Assembly (NCBI GenBank): GCA_035653295.1
Contig: DASRCB010000174.1
Coordinates: forward strand, 30,584 to 94,583
Length of the DNA: 64,000 nucleotides
DNA from: DASRCB01 sp035653295
GTDB taxonomy: Bacteria > Acidobacteriota > Terriglobia > Bryobacterales > Bryobacteraceae
Direction of reading: 5' to 3'
A program made the position numbers and the translations under genes. The notes below the pieces were generated by a model, which ran no database searches, was not told the origin of the DNA, and saw nothing but the letters and a program-made list of their open reading frames with translations. Numbering within the stretch: the stretch's first letter is position 1; every line of letters starts with the position of its first letter. Shown in pieces: positions 55,040 through 64,000 of this stretch.

Positions 55040-55759
55040 CGTTCACCACGCTTTTCCCCTACGCCAGTATCAGCTTGCAGGAAATCCCGCTGTCTGTGCG
55101 TGTAAGATCGGACTATCAGGGAAGCTGCCGTCGTAAGATCGGCCGAGCATCACGTCCACTTTCGTTCATTGACAACCGAATAAAGTGCCCGCCGGCCCGG
55201 AATACTGAACTTCGTTCTTAATCAACGAGATCGCCAGCTCTGTTCGTGCAAAATTCCGCGGCTGCGGGCCGCTAACCTTGGCCCCCGCCTGGCGATTCCG
55301 GCCGGCGACGTAGAATCAGCAACTTGCCCAGCTTCGTTCGTGCAAAAGACTCCGCGCCTGCGCGCGGTTCCACGGCGAAACACAGCGCCGACCGGCTCGG
55401 CAATCCCATCACATCGCAGACCGAACTCCGGCGTACCGCCATCAACTCGGCAGCATTTGTTTTCAGGAACATCGCCAGCTTCGTTCGTGCAAAAACGGTC
55501 GGGGTCTCGCCTTCAGCGGCGGGCTCGCGCAGGCGTCCCCTGCCGGTTCGCTCCAGGCGCCGAACCACGGATGAGGGCGGCGATGTTCTGCACAGCCCCG
55601 ATCGGTCGCGGTCGGCAACGGACACTCACATCTCGAGCCGTCCTGTTTTCCGCCACCACCGGGCGTCGTCTGGCATCCAAAAAACGTAAGTCCGCCCGCA
55701 TTCCTCCGATTGACGGTCCGCTCCACGCGGCGGACGCTACAATAAAGACAAGCCGACCT
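55040..55759. other. 720-nt intergenic region upstream of secA with direct repeats
   Basis: No convincing gene. It carries three 24-nt direct repeats (55230, 55324, 55471) and a shorter partial match near 55209. A -10-like TACAAT at 55738-55743 lies about 17 nt before the secA ATG; a TTGACG at 55710 is too far away (22-nt spacer) to be a good -35. Small open frames here encode the repeat (SFVRAK) but look unlike proteins. Confidence 0.6.
55230..55494 (+). repeat. Cluster of three 24-nt direct repeats upstream of secA
   Basis: Units at 55230-55253, 55324-55347 and 55471-55494, of the form (A/T)T(C/G)(G/C)CCAGCT, then (TC/CT)GTTCGTGCAAAA. Starts are 94 and 147 nt apart. The last 12 bases GTTCGTGCAAAA are identical in all three. 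A related fragment, ATTCGTTCGTGC, occurs near 4802. Spacing is irregular and there are no cas genes, so this is not CRISPR. Confidence 0.68.
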
Positions 55760-58650
<2,891 letters not shown>

Positions 58651-58651
<1 letters not shown>

Positions 58652-59595
58652 TGTGGGGCAGGCTCCCAGCCTGCGGCGGGCTCGTAGCCCGCCTGGCGTG
58701 TTGTGCTCTTGCGGTCGGCTTCACCGACGCCGCGTTGTTGCCTGATCATCTCGGTCCAACACCCCGGACAGCAGTACAGCCGGCCGCCTTCCCGCCCGGC
58801 CAGGCACTGGCGGCCGAATACGGCCTGACTGCCGCCGAACAGGCCGCCTACGGCCCGACCACCATCACCGCATACCAGTTCCGCGACCCCACGGGCGCGT
58901 TCGCCGCCGCTCAGGCAATCGGCGCCGGGGCGATCCTCGACGGCAACTACGTCCTGACGTGCACCGGCCAATGTCCAACGGCGCCCGAACTGACCGCGCA
59001 GGCCGGCAATCTCCCGAAGCTGTACCGCGGTCCCTATCCGATGCTCCCGGGTTGGATGCCCAGGACAGGGCAGATCGCCGGTTCCCAGCGGTACGTCCTT
59101 GGCCCTGACAGTCTGGCAGCCTTCCTGCCCCGGGTTCCGCCCGCGGCCGTGGCGTTCCAGTTCAGCCCCGAGGCTGAGATCGCCCGCTATCGCGCGGGCC
59201 ACGCAGAAGAGACCCTGGCGCTGTTTTCCTATCCCACGCCCAGCATGGCCCGGCGTCAGGCAGCCGAACTGTCGAAGGTCCCCGGCGCGGCGGTTCGGCG
59301 CGACGGACCGCTGGTAGCGCTACTATTCGGAGCGCCTGATCCTCAGGCCGCCAACCGCCTGCTTACCGCCGTGGGATACCACGCCGAGGTCGCCGCCAAC
59401 CAGCCTCTGCCGCTCAGGATCTCGCCGCAAAGCGCTGTGAAGATGGTGCTTGCCGGATTTGAACTGGCCGGAATCCTGCTCCTGTTCTGCCTGTTCTCGG
59501 GCCTATTGTTCGGCGCCGTAAAAGTTCTCAGCCGGCGCTTTGGCTCACAGAATGCTGACGAGCCGATGGTGGTTCTCCATCTCGTCGACAAATAA
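58651..59595 (+). CDS. Exported/membrane protein of unknown function (DUF6599-like)
   Basis: Codes for 314 residues from ATG 58651, which overlaps the secA stop (TAATG). The first codons (MWGRLPACGGLVARL) are encoded by the 42-nt REP-like repeat and serve as the start of an apparent signal peptide (LACCALAVGFTDA). The mature part (Ala/Pro/Leu-rich) has no recognised catalytic motif; one C-terminal transmembrane span is at about 272-295 (LAGFELAGILLLFCLFSGLLFG). It may belong to the acidobacterial DUF6599 group, but I am unsure. It is very likely co-transcribed with secA. Confidence 0.62.
58652..58693 (+). repeat. REP-like double-hairpin repeat, copy D, at a gene start
   Basis: TGTGGGG then stem CAGGCT-CCC-AGCCTG and stem GGCGGGCT-CGT-AGCCCGCC. 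Same 42-nt length as the copy at 19568; the seven differences are in loops and the joint. The first base lies in the ATG of the gene at 58651, so the repeat supplies its N-terminal codons. Confidence 0.82.
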
Positions 59596-59853
59596 CCTCA
59601 AGCGTTGCATGGGCCTGCAGTCGGAATCGGCCCGCGCGCGATGGCCTTTTCCACAGCTTTCCACTGACGAGGCGTTTTGCTCCTCGATCGCAAACCGCTT
59701 CGTTGCAGGGCCTTGGAAGCGATTTCCACAGCGGGGATTTTCCGCTTGACGGGGTTATCATCGAAGCCCTATCATCCAATCACAAACAGGTTTTGACGGT
59801 TGCGTTTCCGTCGAATCTGATTCTCCCATGAACATCACCCTGGTAGAACAGGG

Positions 59854-59869
59854 GCCTGTAAAAACAGGC
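59854..59869 (+). terminator. Small stem-loop in the secA-to-methyltransferase spacer
   Basis: GCCTGT-AAAA-ACAGGC followed by GTTTAC. The first of two hairpins after the secA-DUF6599 transcript. It is short and has only a weak T-run; alternatively it is part of the origin-like region. Confidence 0.4.
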
Positions 59870-59873
59870 GTTT

Positions 59874-59910
59874 ACACGATGCTCACCCCTCAAAAGGTGA
59901 GCATTCGTGT
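59874..59910 (+). terminator. Strong stem-loop, probable terminator of the secA transcript
   Basis: Arms ACACGATGCTCACC (59874-59887) and GGTGAGCATTCGTGT (59896-59910) pair along 14 positions with one bulged base around an 8-nt loop, followed by TTTAAG. This is the strongest hairpin in the spacer and lies downstream of the secA operon. Confidence 0.55.
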
Positions 59911-60038
59911 TTAAGCACATCGGCCTCCAATCCCCTTCCACAACCGCCTGTGGAAAACCTGTGCAAAAACGCCCGGCGCGCTCCGATTTCCTCCGGTGGA
60001 AATCCTGTGCATAACCGGCGTGCTATGTTGAACAGGCT

Positions 60039-60662
60039 GTGGAGAAGCTGCTCGAACAGGTCATCCGCCGCTTTCGCGAGCGCCGGATGCGTGGCTTCGC
60101 CCGGCGCTTCAGGATCACCCCCGAAACCACCATTCTCGACGTCGGCGGGACCTCTCTGAACTGGTCCCTCCTGCCCGTCACCCCACGAATTGTATTCCTG
60201 AACACTGACCGGGTTGTTCCCGCTCCGGGTTTCCAGTGGGTGATCGGCGATGGCTGCGCCCTGCCGTTCCGCGACGGAGCGTTCGATATCGCCTTCAGCA
60301 ACTCAGTGATCGAACACGTCGGCAGCCCCGCGCGCCAGGCCGCGTTCGCCGCCGAAATCGCGCGCGTTGGCCGCCGCTACTGGGTCCAGACCCCCAATCG
60401 CCGGTTCCCCGTCGAGCCCCATCTGCTGACACCCTTCCTGCACTGGCTGCCCCGGCCCCTTCAGCGCTGGCTGGCGCCCCGATTTACGCTCTGGTCCGCC
60501 CTGATCCGCCCCTCGCTCGACCGCCGCGCGTTCTATATCCAGCATTACTTGAACGACATCCGCCTGCTGAGCGCGGCCGACCTGACCCGCCTTTTTCCGG
60601 GCGCCCTCGTTATCCGCGAGCGCCTGCTCGGCCTGACGAAATCGCTGATCGCCACCCGTTAA
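60039..60662 (+). CDS. Class I SAM-dependent methyltransferase
   Basis: A 207-residue protein starting at GTG 60039. Motif I is ILDVGGTSLNW, the acidic end of strand 2 is LNTD, and motif IV/post I is FDIAFSNSVIEHVG, the Methyltransf_11-like pattern. The C-terminal part (PRPLQRWLAPRF) is basic and aromatic and may bind membrane or lipid. The methyl acceptor is unknown. The stop overlaps the end of the convergent ku gene by 4 nt. The start lies within the DnaA-box cluster. Confidence 0.82.
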   Translation: MEKLLEQVIRRFRERRMRGFARRFRITPETTILDVGGTSLNWSLLPVTPRIVFLNTDRVVPAPGFQWVIGDGCALPFRDGAFDIAFSNSVIEHVGSPARQAAFAAEIARVGRRYWVQTPNRRFPVEPHLLTPFLHWLPRPLQRWLAPRFTLWSALIRPSLDRRAFYIQHYLNDIRLLSAADLTRLFPGALVIRERLLGLTKSLIATR

Positions 60663-61471
60663 GCCGCGCGCCGCGCCTTCTTCGCCGGCGCCGGCTTCTT
60701 CCCCGCCCCGGCGGCCTTCAGACTCCGCTGCAGCGCCTCCAGCATATCCACGACCGGCGCGGGTTTCGGCTGCTTGACCGTCGGCAGCCGGCGTCCCTTC
60801 TGCTTGGCCTCGATGAGCTTCTCCACGTTCTCTCGATACGTATCGTGATACTCGGCGGGCTTGAACGGCGCGGCCAGCGTGTCGATGAGCTTCTTCGCCA
60901 TGTCCACCTCCTTCGCGCTGAACCCGCCCTTGGCCTCCCCGCCGGACTGATTGGCCGCGCGCAGCTCGTCCACGTAGTACATGGTGTGCAACACCATCCC
61001 TTTTCCGGTGGGCCGAATGATGACGACGTGCTCGCGGCCGTGCATGGTCACCTTCGCGATGGCGTACATCTTCGTATCCGACATCGCCGTGAGCAGCAGG
61101 CCGTAGGGCTTGCTCACGGCCTCTTCCGGCGCAACATAGTAGGACTTTTCGAGGAAAATCGGGTCCACCTCGCCGGCCTTGACGAACTGCTGGATCTCCA
61201 TCACCGTCGCCGTCGGGGGCGCGATCTTCTCCAGGTCCTCGCTCGTTACCTCGATGTATTGGCCCTTCTCGTATTCATAGCCCTTGACGATTTCATCCCG
61301 GCTGATCGGCTTGTCCTCCTCGGCACAGTACCAGACCTCTTTCACCCGCGAATCGTCTTTCGCATGCAGCATGTGGAAATGCACCGTCTCCGGCCGCGCG
61401 GCAGCGTACAGGCGGACCGGGAACGAAACCAGCCCGAAGCTCAGATACCCTTTCCAAACGGTTGCAGGCAT
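60659..61471 (-). CDS. ku: Ku protein, DNA end-binding factor of non-homologous end joining
   Basis: A 270-residue bacterial Ku. It begins PATVWKGYLSFGLVSFPVRLYAAARP and shows the ring core with EVDPIFLEKSYYVAPE, GREHVVIIRPTGKGMVLHTMYY and the closing KLIDTLAAPFKPAEYHD, followed by a Lys/Ala-rich tail (about 250-270). Ku binds double-strand breaks and recruits LigD. No ligD gene is in this window. It is transcribed divergently from the PH-domain gene. Confidence 0.95.
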   Translation of the reverse strand: MPATVWKGYLSFGLVSFPVRLYAAARPETVHFHMLHAKDDSRVKEVWYCAEEDKPISRDEIVKGYEYEKGQYIEVTSEDLEKIAPPTATVMEIQQFVKAGEVDPIFLEKSYYVAPEEAVSKPYGLLLTAMSDTKMYAIAKVTMHGREHVVIIRPTGKGMVLHTMYYVDELRAANQSGGEAKGGFSAKEVDMAKKLIDTLAAPFKPAEYHDTYRENVEKLIEAKQKGRRLPTVKQPKPAPVVDMLEALQRSLKAAGAGKKPAPAKKARRAA

Positions 61472-61535
61472 ACCAATAAGAAGATGCCATCCGGCTCTAA
61501 CAATGTTTCATCCCGTGTACAATAGGCGCATTCCC

Positions 61536-61994
61536 ATGCCCGACCGAGTTGTCCACCCCAGTATGAAGGCCGTCTGGGCCGGCTACTTTCTGGCTTTCGT
61601 GGTTTTGATCGCCGCAGTCTGGGCGTACTTCCAGTTCGCCAGCGATAAACCACGGTGGCTGCCGGCTCTTGCTCTGGTGGTTTTCCTGCCGCCGCTGCGC
61701 GCGCACATTCGCCGCCGCCTGGTCACGCTCCGCCTGGAGAGCGATCATCTGACCTACGAAACCGGCCTGTTTTCTAAGACGCGCCGCACGCTGGACATGG
61801 CAAAAATCCAGGATGTGACTCTGCGCCAGACCTTCGGCCAGAGGCTGCTCGGAGTCGGCGACGTGATGCTGGAAACTGCGGGAGAAGCGGGTGGTCTGGC
61901 AATTCGGCAGATCGACAACCCGCGCCAGATTGCCGACACCATCATCGACGGCTCGCGCCGGGCAGCCGCGGCCCGCGCCCGCGGCAGCTTTTAG
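61536..61994 (+). CDS. Bacterial PH-domain membrane protein (bPH2/DUF304-like)
   Basis: Codes for 152 residues from ATG 61536. Two membrane spans at about 14-31 and 40-54 lead into a PH-like domain: LTYETGLFSKTRRTLDMAKIQDVTLRQTFGQRLLGVGDVMLETAG, the bPH2 signature. The C-terminal tail is basic (RRAAAARARGSF). Such proteins sit at the inner membrane; function is not established. A strong hairpin terminator follows at 62012. Confidence 0.82.
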   Translation: MPDRVVHPSMKAVWAGYFLAFVVLIAAVWAYFQFASDKPRWLPALALVVFLPPLRAHIRRRLVTLRLESDHLTYETGLFSKTRRTLDMAKIQDVTLRQTFGQRLLGVGDVMLETAGEAGGLAIRQIDNPRQIADTIIDGSRRAAAARARGSF

Positions 61995-62011
61995 AAGCCC
62001 AAAAACACGAA

Positions 62012-62034
62012 GGGCCGGACACTCGGTCCGGCCC
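62012..62034. terminator. Bidirectional terminator between PH-domain and RRM genes
   Basis: GGGCCGGAC-ACTCG-GTCCGGCCC, perfect 9-bp stem. CTTTTTGG follows on the right (T-run for the plus strand) and AAAAACA precedes on the left (T-run for the minus strand), so it can end both convergent transcripts. Confidence 0.82.
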
Positions 62035-62062
62035 GTTCACCTTTTTGGAATTGAACCCAAAC

Positions 62063-62401
62063 TCAGCGGTCCCGATATCCGCCGCCGCCCCGGCGCTGTC
62101 CGCCGTTGCCGCGGTCGAAACCGCCCCGGCCGCCGCCACCCTCGCGTTCCCGCGGGACCATCGGCCGCGCTTCGTTGACCACCAGAGAGCGGCCCATCAG
62201 ATCCCGGCCGTTGCACGCCTGAATGGCCTGATTGGCGCTTTGCTCGTTCTGGATTTCAACGAATCCGAATCCGCGCGGCGCCCCGCTGAAGCGATCGCGC
62301 ATGATATTCACACTGTCCACCGTTACGCCCGCATCAGAGAAGAACCGTTCGACATCGGCTTCGCTGGCGGCGTAAGGGAGATTTCCTACGAAAAGTTTCA
62401 C
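62063..62401 (-). CDS. RNA-binding protein with RRM domain and Gly/Arg-rich tail
   Basis: A 112-residue protein starting at GTG 62401 (AGGAG about 9 nt upstream). One RNA recognition motif: RNP2 LFVGNLPY at 3-10, RNP1 RGFGFVEI near 43-50. The last 30 residues are Gly/Arg-rich (GGGGRGGFDRGNGGQRRGGGG), like cyanobacterial and plant glycine-rich RNA-binding proteins. Bacterial members are often cold-induced. It has its own promoter at 62506-62534 on the minus strand. Confidence 0.92.
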   Translation of the reverse strand: MKLFVGNLPYAASEADVERFFSDAGVTVDSVNIMRDRFSGAPRGFGFVEIQNEQSANQAIQACNGRDLMGRSLVVNEARPMVPREREGGGGRGGFDRGNGGQRRGGGGYRDR

Positions 62402-62505
62402 TGATCTGACTCCTGACTAACGAGTTCGGGAAGAAGCAGAACCGGCCGCGGTGAGGGAATACGGGACGCGGGAGGGAAGACTGTCACCCCTAAACTGTCG
62501 GGTCC

Positions 62506-62534
62506 AGTATCGCATAATGTCTTTAGCAGGTCAA
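62506..62534 (-). promoter_or_regulatory. Sigma70-type promoter of the RRM gene
   Basis: On the minus strand, -35 TTGACC (62529-62534), 17-nt spacer, -10 GATACT (62506-62511). Transcription would start near 62498, giving a leader of about 100 nt before the GTG at 62401, a length compatible with cold-responsive leaders. On the plus strand a CATAAT (62512-62517) could serve the small ORF at 62545. Confidence 0.58.
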
Positions 62535-62544
62535 AGCTGGCGAA

Positions 62545-62709
62545 ATGCTCCTGGATGGCGAGTACAGGGAAGAAAAAACGCGCCCGTGGTACGAGTTCAT
62601 CGGGGGCCCGAAGACCCGTGGCCAGATCCTCAAAAGGCTCGTCTTTCTTCTCCTGATCGTCATTTTCGCCGTGCTGAAGTTCACCGGCATCATCCGTTTT
62701 CATTTCTGA
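62545..62709 (+). CDS. Small membrane protein, 54 residues
   Basis: An open frame from ATG 62545 to TGA 62707-62709, MLLDGEYREEKTRPWYEFIGG at the start. A charged N-terminal half (about 1-30) leads into one strong hydrophobic span (LVFLLLIVIFAVLKFTGII, about 32-50). The composition is not what a random frame would give and the gene fills an otherwise empty spacer between two divergent promoters. No good ribosome binding site is seen, so I hold it as probable only. A CATAAT -10-like box precedes it at 62512. Confidence 0.5.
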   Translation: MLLDGEYREEKTRPWYEFIGGPKTRGQILKRLVFLLLIVIFAVLKFTGIIRFHF

Positions 62710-62731
62710 GCCGCTGCCGCTGACATTGCCG

Positions 62732-62761
62732 GGAACCCTCGGGCGTACGGCCCCGTAATAC
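62732..62761 (+). promoter_or_regulatory. Candidate ECF-type promoter of the fourth ADOP gene
   Basis: GGAACC (62732-62737), 18-nt spacer, TAATAC (62756-62761) followed by T. It closely matches the promoter of the ECF sigma gene at 33544 (GGAACC-17-TAATACT). Transcription would start near 62768 just before the ribosome binding site. Confidence 0.5.
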
Positions 62762-62776
62762 TGCGAGAGGTTGCCG

Positions 62777-64000
62777 ATGACGCTGCCGCTCCGCCACACC
62801 TTTCGAACTCTGGCGAGAACACCCGCCTTTACCATTACTGCGATCGCCGCTCTTGCGCTGGGCATCGGCGCCAATACCGCGATCTTCAGCCTGGTGAATC
62901 AGGTCCTGTTAAATCCGCCGGGCATGTCGCACCCCGAGCGCGTGATTGCGGAACGCGTCAATTACGACAAATTGAATCTGAAGAGCATCGGCGTATCCGT
63001 TCCCGATTTCGAGGACATGCACCGCAGCCGGCAGGTGTTCGAGCACGCCGCGCTCATGTCCAACATGGATTTCAACTACACCGGCGCGGGCGCGCCACAG
63101 CGCCTGCAGGGCGCCACGGTTTCGGTGGAATGGTTCGACGTCTTCGGCGCGAAGCCCCGCCTTGGCCGCGCCTTCACGCGCGCCGAAGACCGGCCGGAGG
63201 CGAACAACGTCGTCGTGCTCGCCTGGAGCACCTGGGTGCGCCTATTCGGCCGCGATCCTGGCGTCCTCAACCGCGTCATCGAGCTGAATCAGAAACCCTA
63301 CCGGATTATCGGCGTGATGGGCCCCGATTTTCGCTGGCCGAAGGAGGCCGAAGTCTGGGCCCCGTTGGGGCTCGCGAATTCCGAATACGACGAGGGCAAT
63401 CGCTTCAACGAAAGCTACAACGCCGTGGCTCGTCTGAAGCCGGGCGTATCGTTCGCGCAGGCGAACGCACTCATTCACGTGCTCGCCGCTCGCGAGCGCA
63501 GCGGAAACAACCAGGCCGCGGCTTATGCGCGCGATTCGGCCTGGGGCATGTTTGCCGTGCGAATGACCGATTTCGTCGCCGGCGACACCAAACAGCCCAT
63601 GCTCATTCTGCTGGGCGCGGTGGGCTTCGTTCTGCTGATCGCGTGCTCGAACATCGCCGGGCTGATGATCGCTCGCGCCTCCGGGCGCGGGCGCGAGATC
63701 GCCGTTCGCGCGGCTCTGGGCGCGGGCCGCTGGCAGTTGCTGCGCGGGACAGTGCAGGAGAGCTTTGTGCTCGCGATTGTCGGGGCCATTGCCGGCCTCG
63801 CCGTGGCGTGGGGAGGCATGCGCCTGCTGCTGCTGATCGCTCCCGAAGCGGCGGTGAATGGGCTCGAGCCTCGTCTCGACGGACTGGTCCTGCTCTTCAC
63901 CGGCATTCTCGCCATCATTTGCGGGCTGCTGTTCGGCATCGCTCCGGCGTGGCAGATCGCGCGCACCGATCGGCATGAGAACCTGCGTGGAGGCGGGCGC
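62777..64000 (+). CDS. ADOP-type ABC permease, fourth of four (C-terminus cut by the window edge)
   Basis: The first 408 codons of an ADOP permease from ATG 62777, with GAGAGG 6 nt upstream. It starts LPLRHTFRTLARTPAFTITAIAALALGIGANTAIFS, continues with a MacB-like periplasmic domain (VSVEWFDVFGAKPRLGRAFT, VVVLAWSTWVRLFG) and reaches the first FtsX core (ACSNIAGLMIARASGRGREIAVRAALGAGRW). The frame is open to the edge. The promoter resembles that of the ECF sigma gene in this window, which hints at its regulator. Confidence 0.9.
   Translation, partial: MTLPLRHTFRTLARTPAFTITAIAALALGIGANTAIFSLVNQVLLNPPGMSHPERVIAERVNYDKLNLKSIGVSVPDFEDMHRSRQVFEHAALMSNMDFNYTGAGAPQRLQGATVSVEWFDVFGAKPRLGRAFTRAEDRPEANNVVVLAWSTWVRLFGRDPGVLNRVIELNQKPYRIIGVMGPDFRWPKEAEVWAPLGLANSEYDEGNRFNESYNAVARLKPGVSFAQANALIHVLAARERSGNNQAAAYARDSAWGMFAVRMTDFVAGDTKQPMLILLGAVGFVLLIACSNIAGLMIARASGRGREIAVRAALGAGRWQLLRGTVQESFVLAIVGAIAGLAVAWGGMRLLLLIAPEAAVNGLEPRLDGLVLLFTGILAIICGLLFGIAPAWQIARTDRHENLRGGGR

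Larger units (their letters stand above)
59647..60046. other. Candidate replication origin: DnaA-box-rich AT-richer intergenic region
   Basis: Sites matching or close to TTATNCACA/TTTTNCACA: TTTTCCACA 59647-59655, ATTTCCACA 59722-59730, TTAAGCACA 59911-59919, TTTTCCACA (reverse) 59949-59957, TTTTGCACA (reverse) 59960-59968, TTATGCACA (reverse) 60006-60014 and TTCTCCACA (reverse) 60038-60046, plus the weaker CTTTCCACT 59657-59665 and CCTTCCACA 59934-59942. The two reverse sites at 59949 and 59960 are 11 bp apart. By my count 59751-59920 is about 48 percent GC, well below its neighbours. Two hairpins lie between the box groups. dnaA itself is not in the window. Confidence 0.5.

Noticed and set aside
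55230..55494. Possible CRISPR array
   Set aside because: Only three diverged 24-nt repeats, spacers of 70 and 123 nt, and no cas genes.
55710..55743. TTGACG ... TACAAT as the secA promoter
   Set aside because: The spacer is 22 nt, too long for a sigma70 promoter; only the TACAAT is retained as a possible -10.
62398..62874. A 158-codon minus-strand frame upstream of the RRM gene
   Set aside because: It runs through the promoter of the RRM gene and the start of the opposite ADOP gene, and shows no domain.

Overview
The window looks like a chromosomal segment of a high-GC soil acidobacterium, most likely of the Bryobacterales/Solibacter type. This is an inference. It rests on four very large ABC-type permeases of the 'acidobacterial duplicated orphan permease' (ADOP) kind, an NHL-repeat protein ending in the domain that databases call the Solibacter C-terminal domain (TIGR03437), a TPR regulator with an N-terminal domain common in that group, and many secreted peptidases. 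I see no rRNA, tRNA, CRISPR array, insertion sequence or phage gene.

Layout. 1-4790: oxidative metabolism, with a GMC oxidoreductase and its small Tat-type partner, two divergent DUF892 ferritin-like proteins and a di-haem cytochrome c. 5003-13234: an S9 peptidase, a Ycf46-like AAA ATPase, two hemerythrins, a catalytic/non-catalytic M16 peptidase pair and a small membrane protein. 13277-15751: ADOP permease. 16079-21129: a tightly packed operon of CoA-transferase, four-part 2-oxoacid:ferredoxin oxidoreductase (delta, alpha, fused beta-gamma) and branched-chain aminotransferase. 21153-27663: a PQQ/cytochrome c dehydrogenase, an NTF2-like protein, an AIM24 protein, a zinc exporter, phosphoglycerate kinase and a short asparaginase. 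27674-41266: a second ADOP, an F420-type reductase, an M13 peptidase, an ECF sigma/anti-sigma/DUF4097 operon, and secreted hypothetical, NHL-repeat and matrixin-like proteins. 41288-51957: purA, a third ADOP, a hexose kinase, TlpA, two 6-pyruvoyl-tetrahydropterin synthase (PTPS) paralogs with folE, an SprT-like peptidase, and ftsY-ribD-ribE. 52149-64000: a TPR regulator, a TonB-like protein, secA, a DUF-type membrane protein, a DnaA-box-rich intergenic region, a methyltransferase, Ku, a PH-domain protein, an RRM protein, a small ORF and a fourth ADOP.

The most unusual signals are: (1) a 42-nt double-hairpin repeat, REP-like in structure, with copies inside the coding sequence of the fused KorBC protein and at the start of the gene after secA, and with a compensatory stem change in another copy; (2) a roughly 400-bp AT-richer region at 59647-60046 holding several sequences that match or nearly match the DnaA box, a candidate replication origin; (3) the operon joining branched-chain aminotransferase, ferredoxin-dependent 2-oxoacid oxidoreductase and CoA-transferase; (4) a palindromic operator-like motif placed identically before the M16 operon and the small gene that follows it; (5) an ECF-type promoter signature shared by the sigma gene and one ADOP gene; (6) a PTPS paralog that has lost its catalytic cysteine; (7) a cluster of 24-nt direct repeats upstream of secA.
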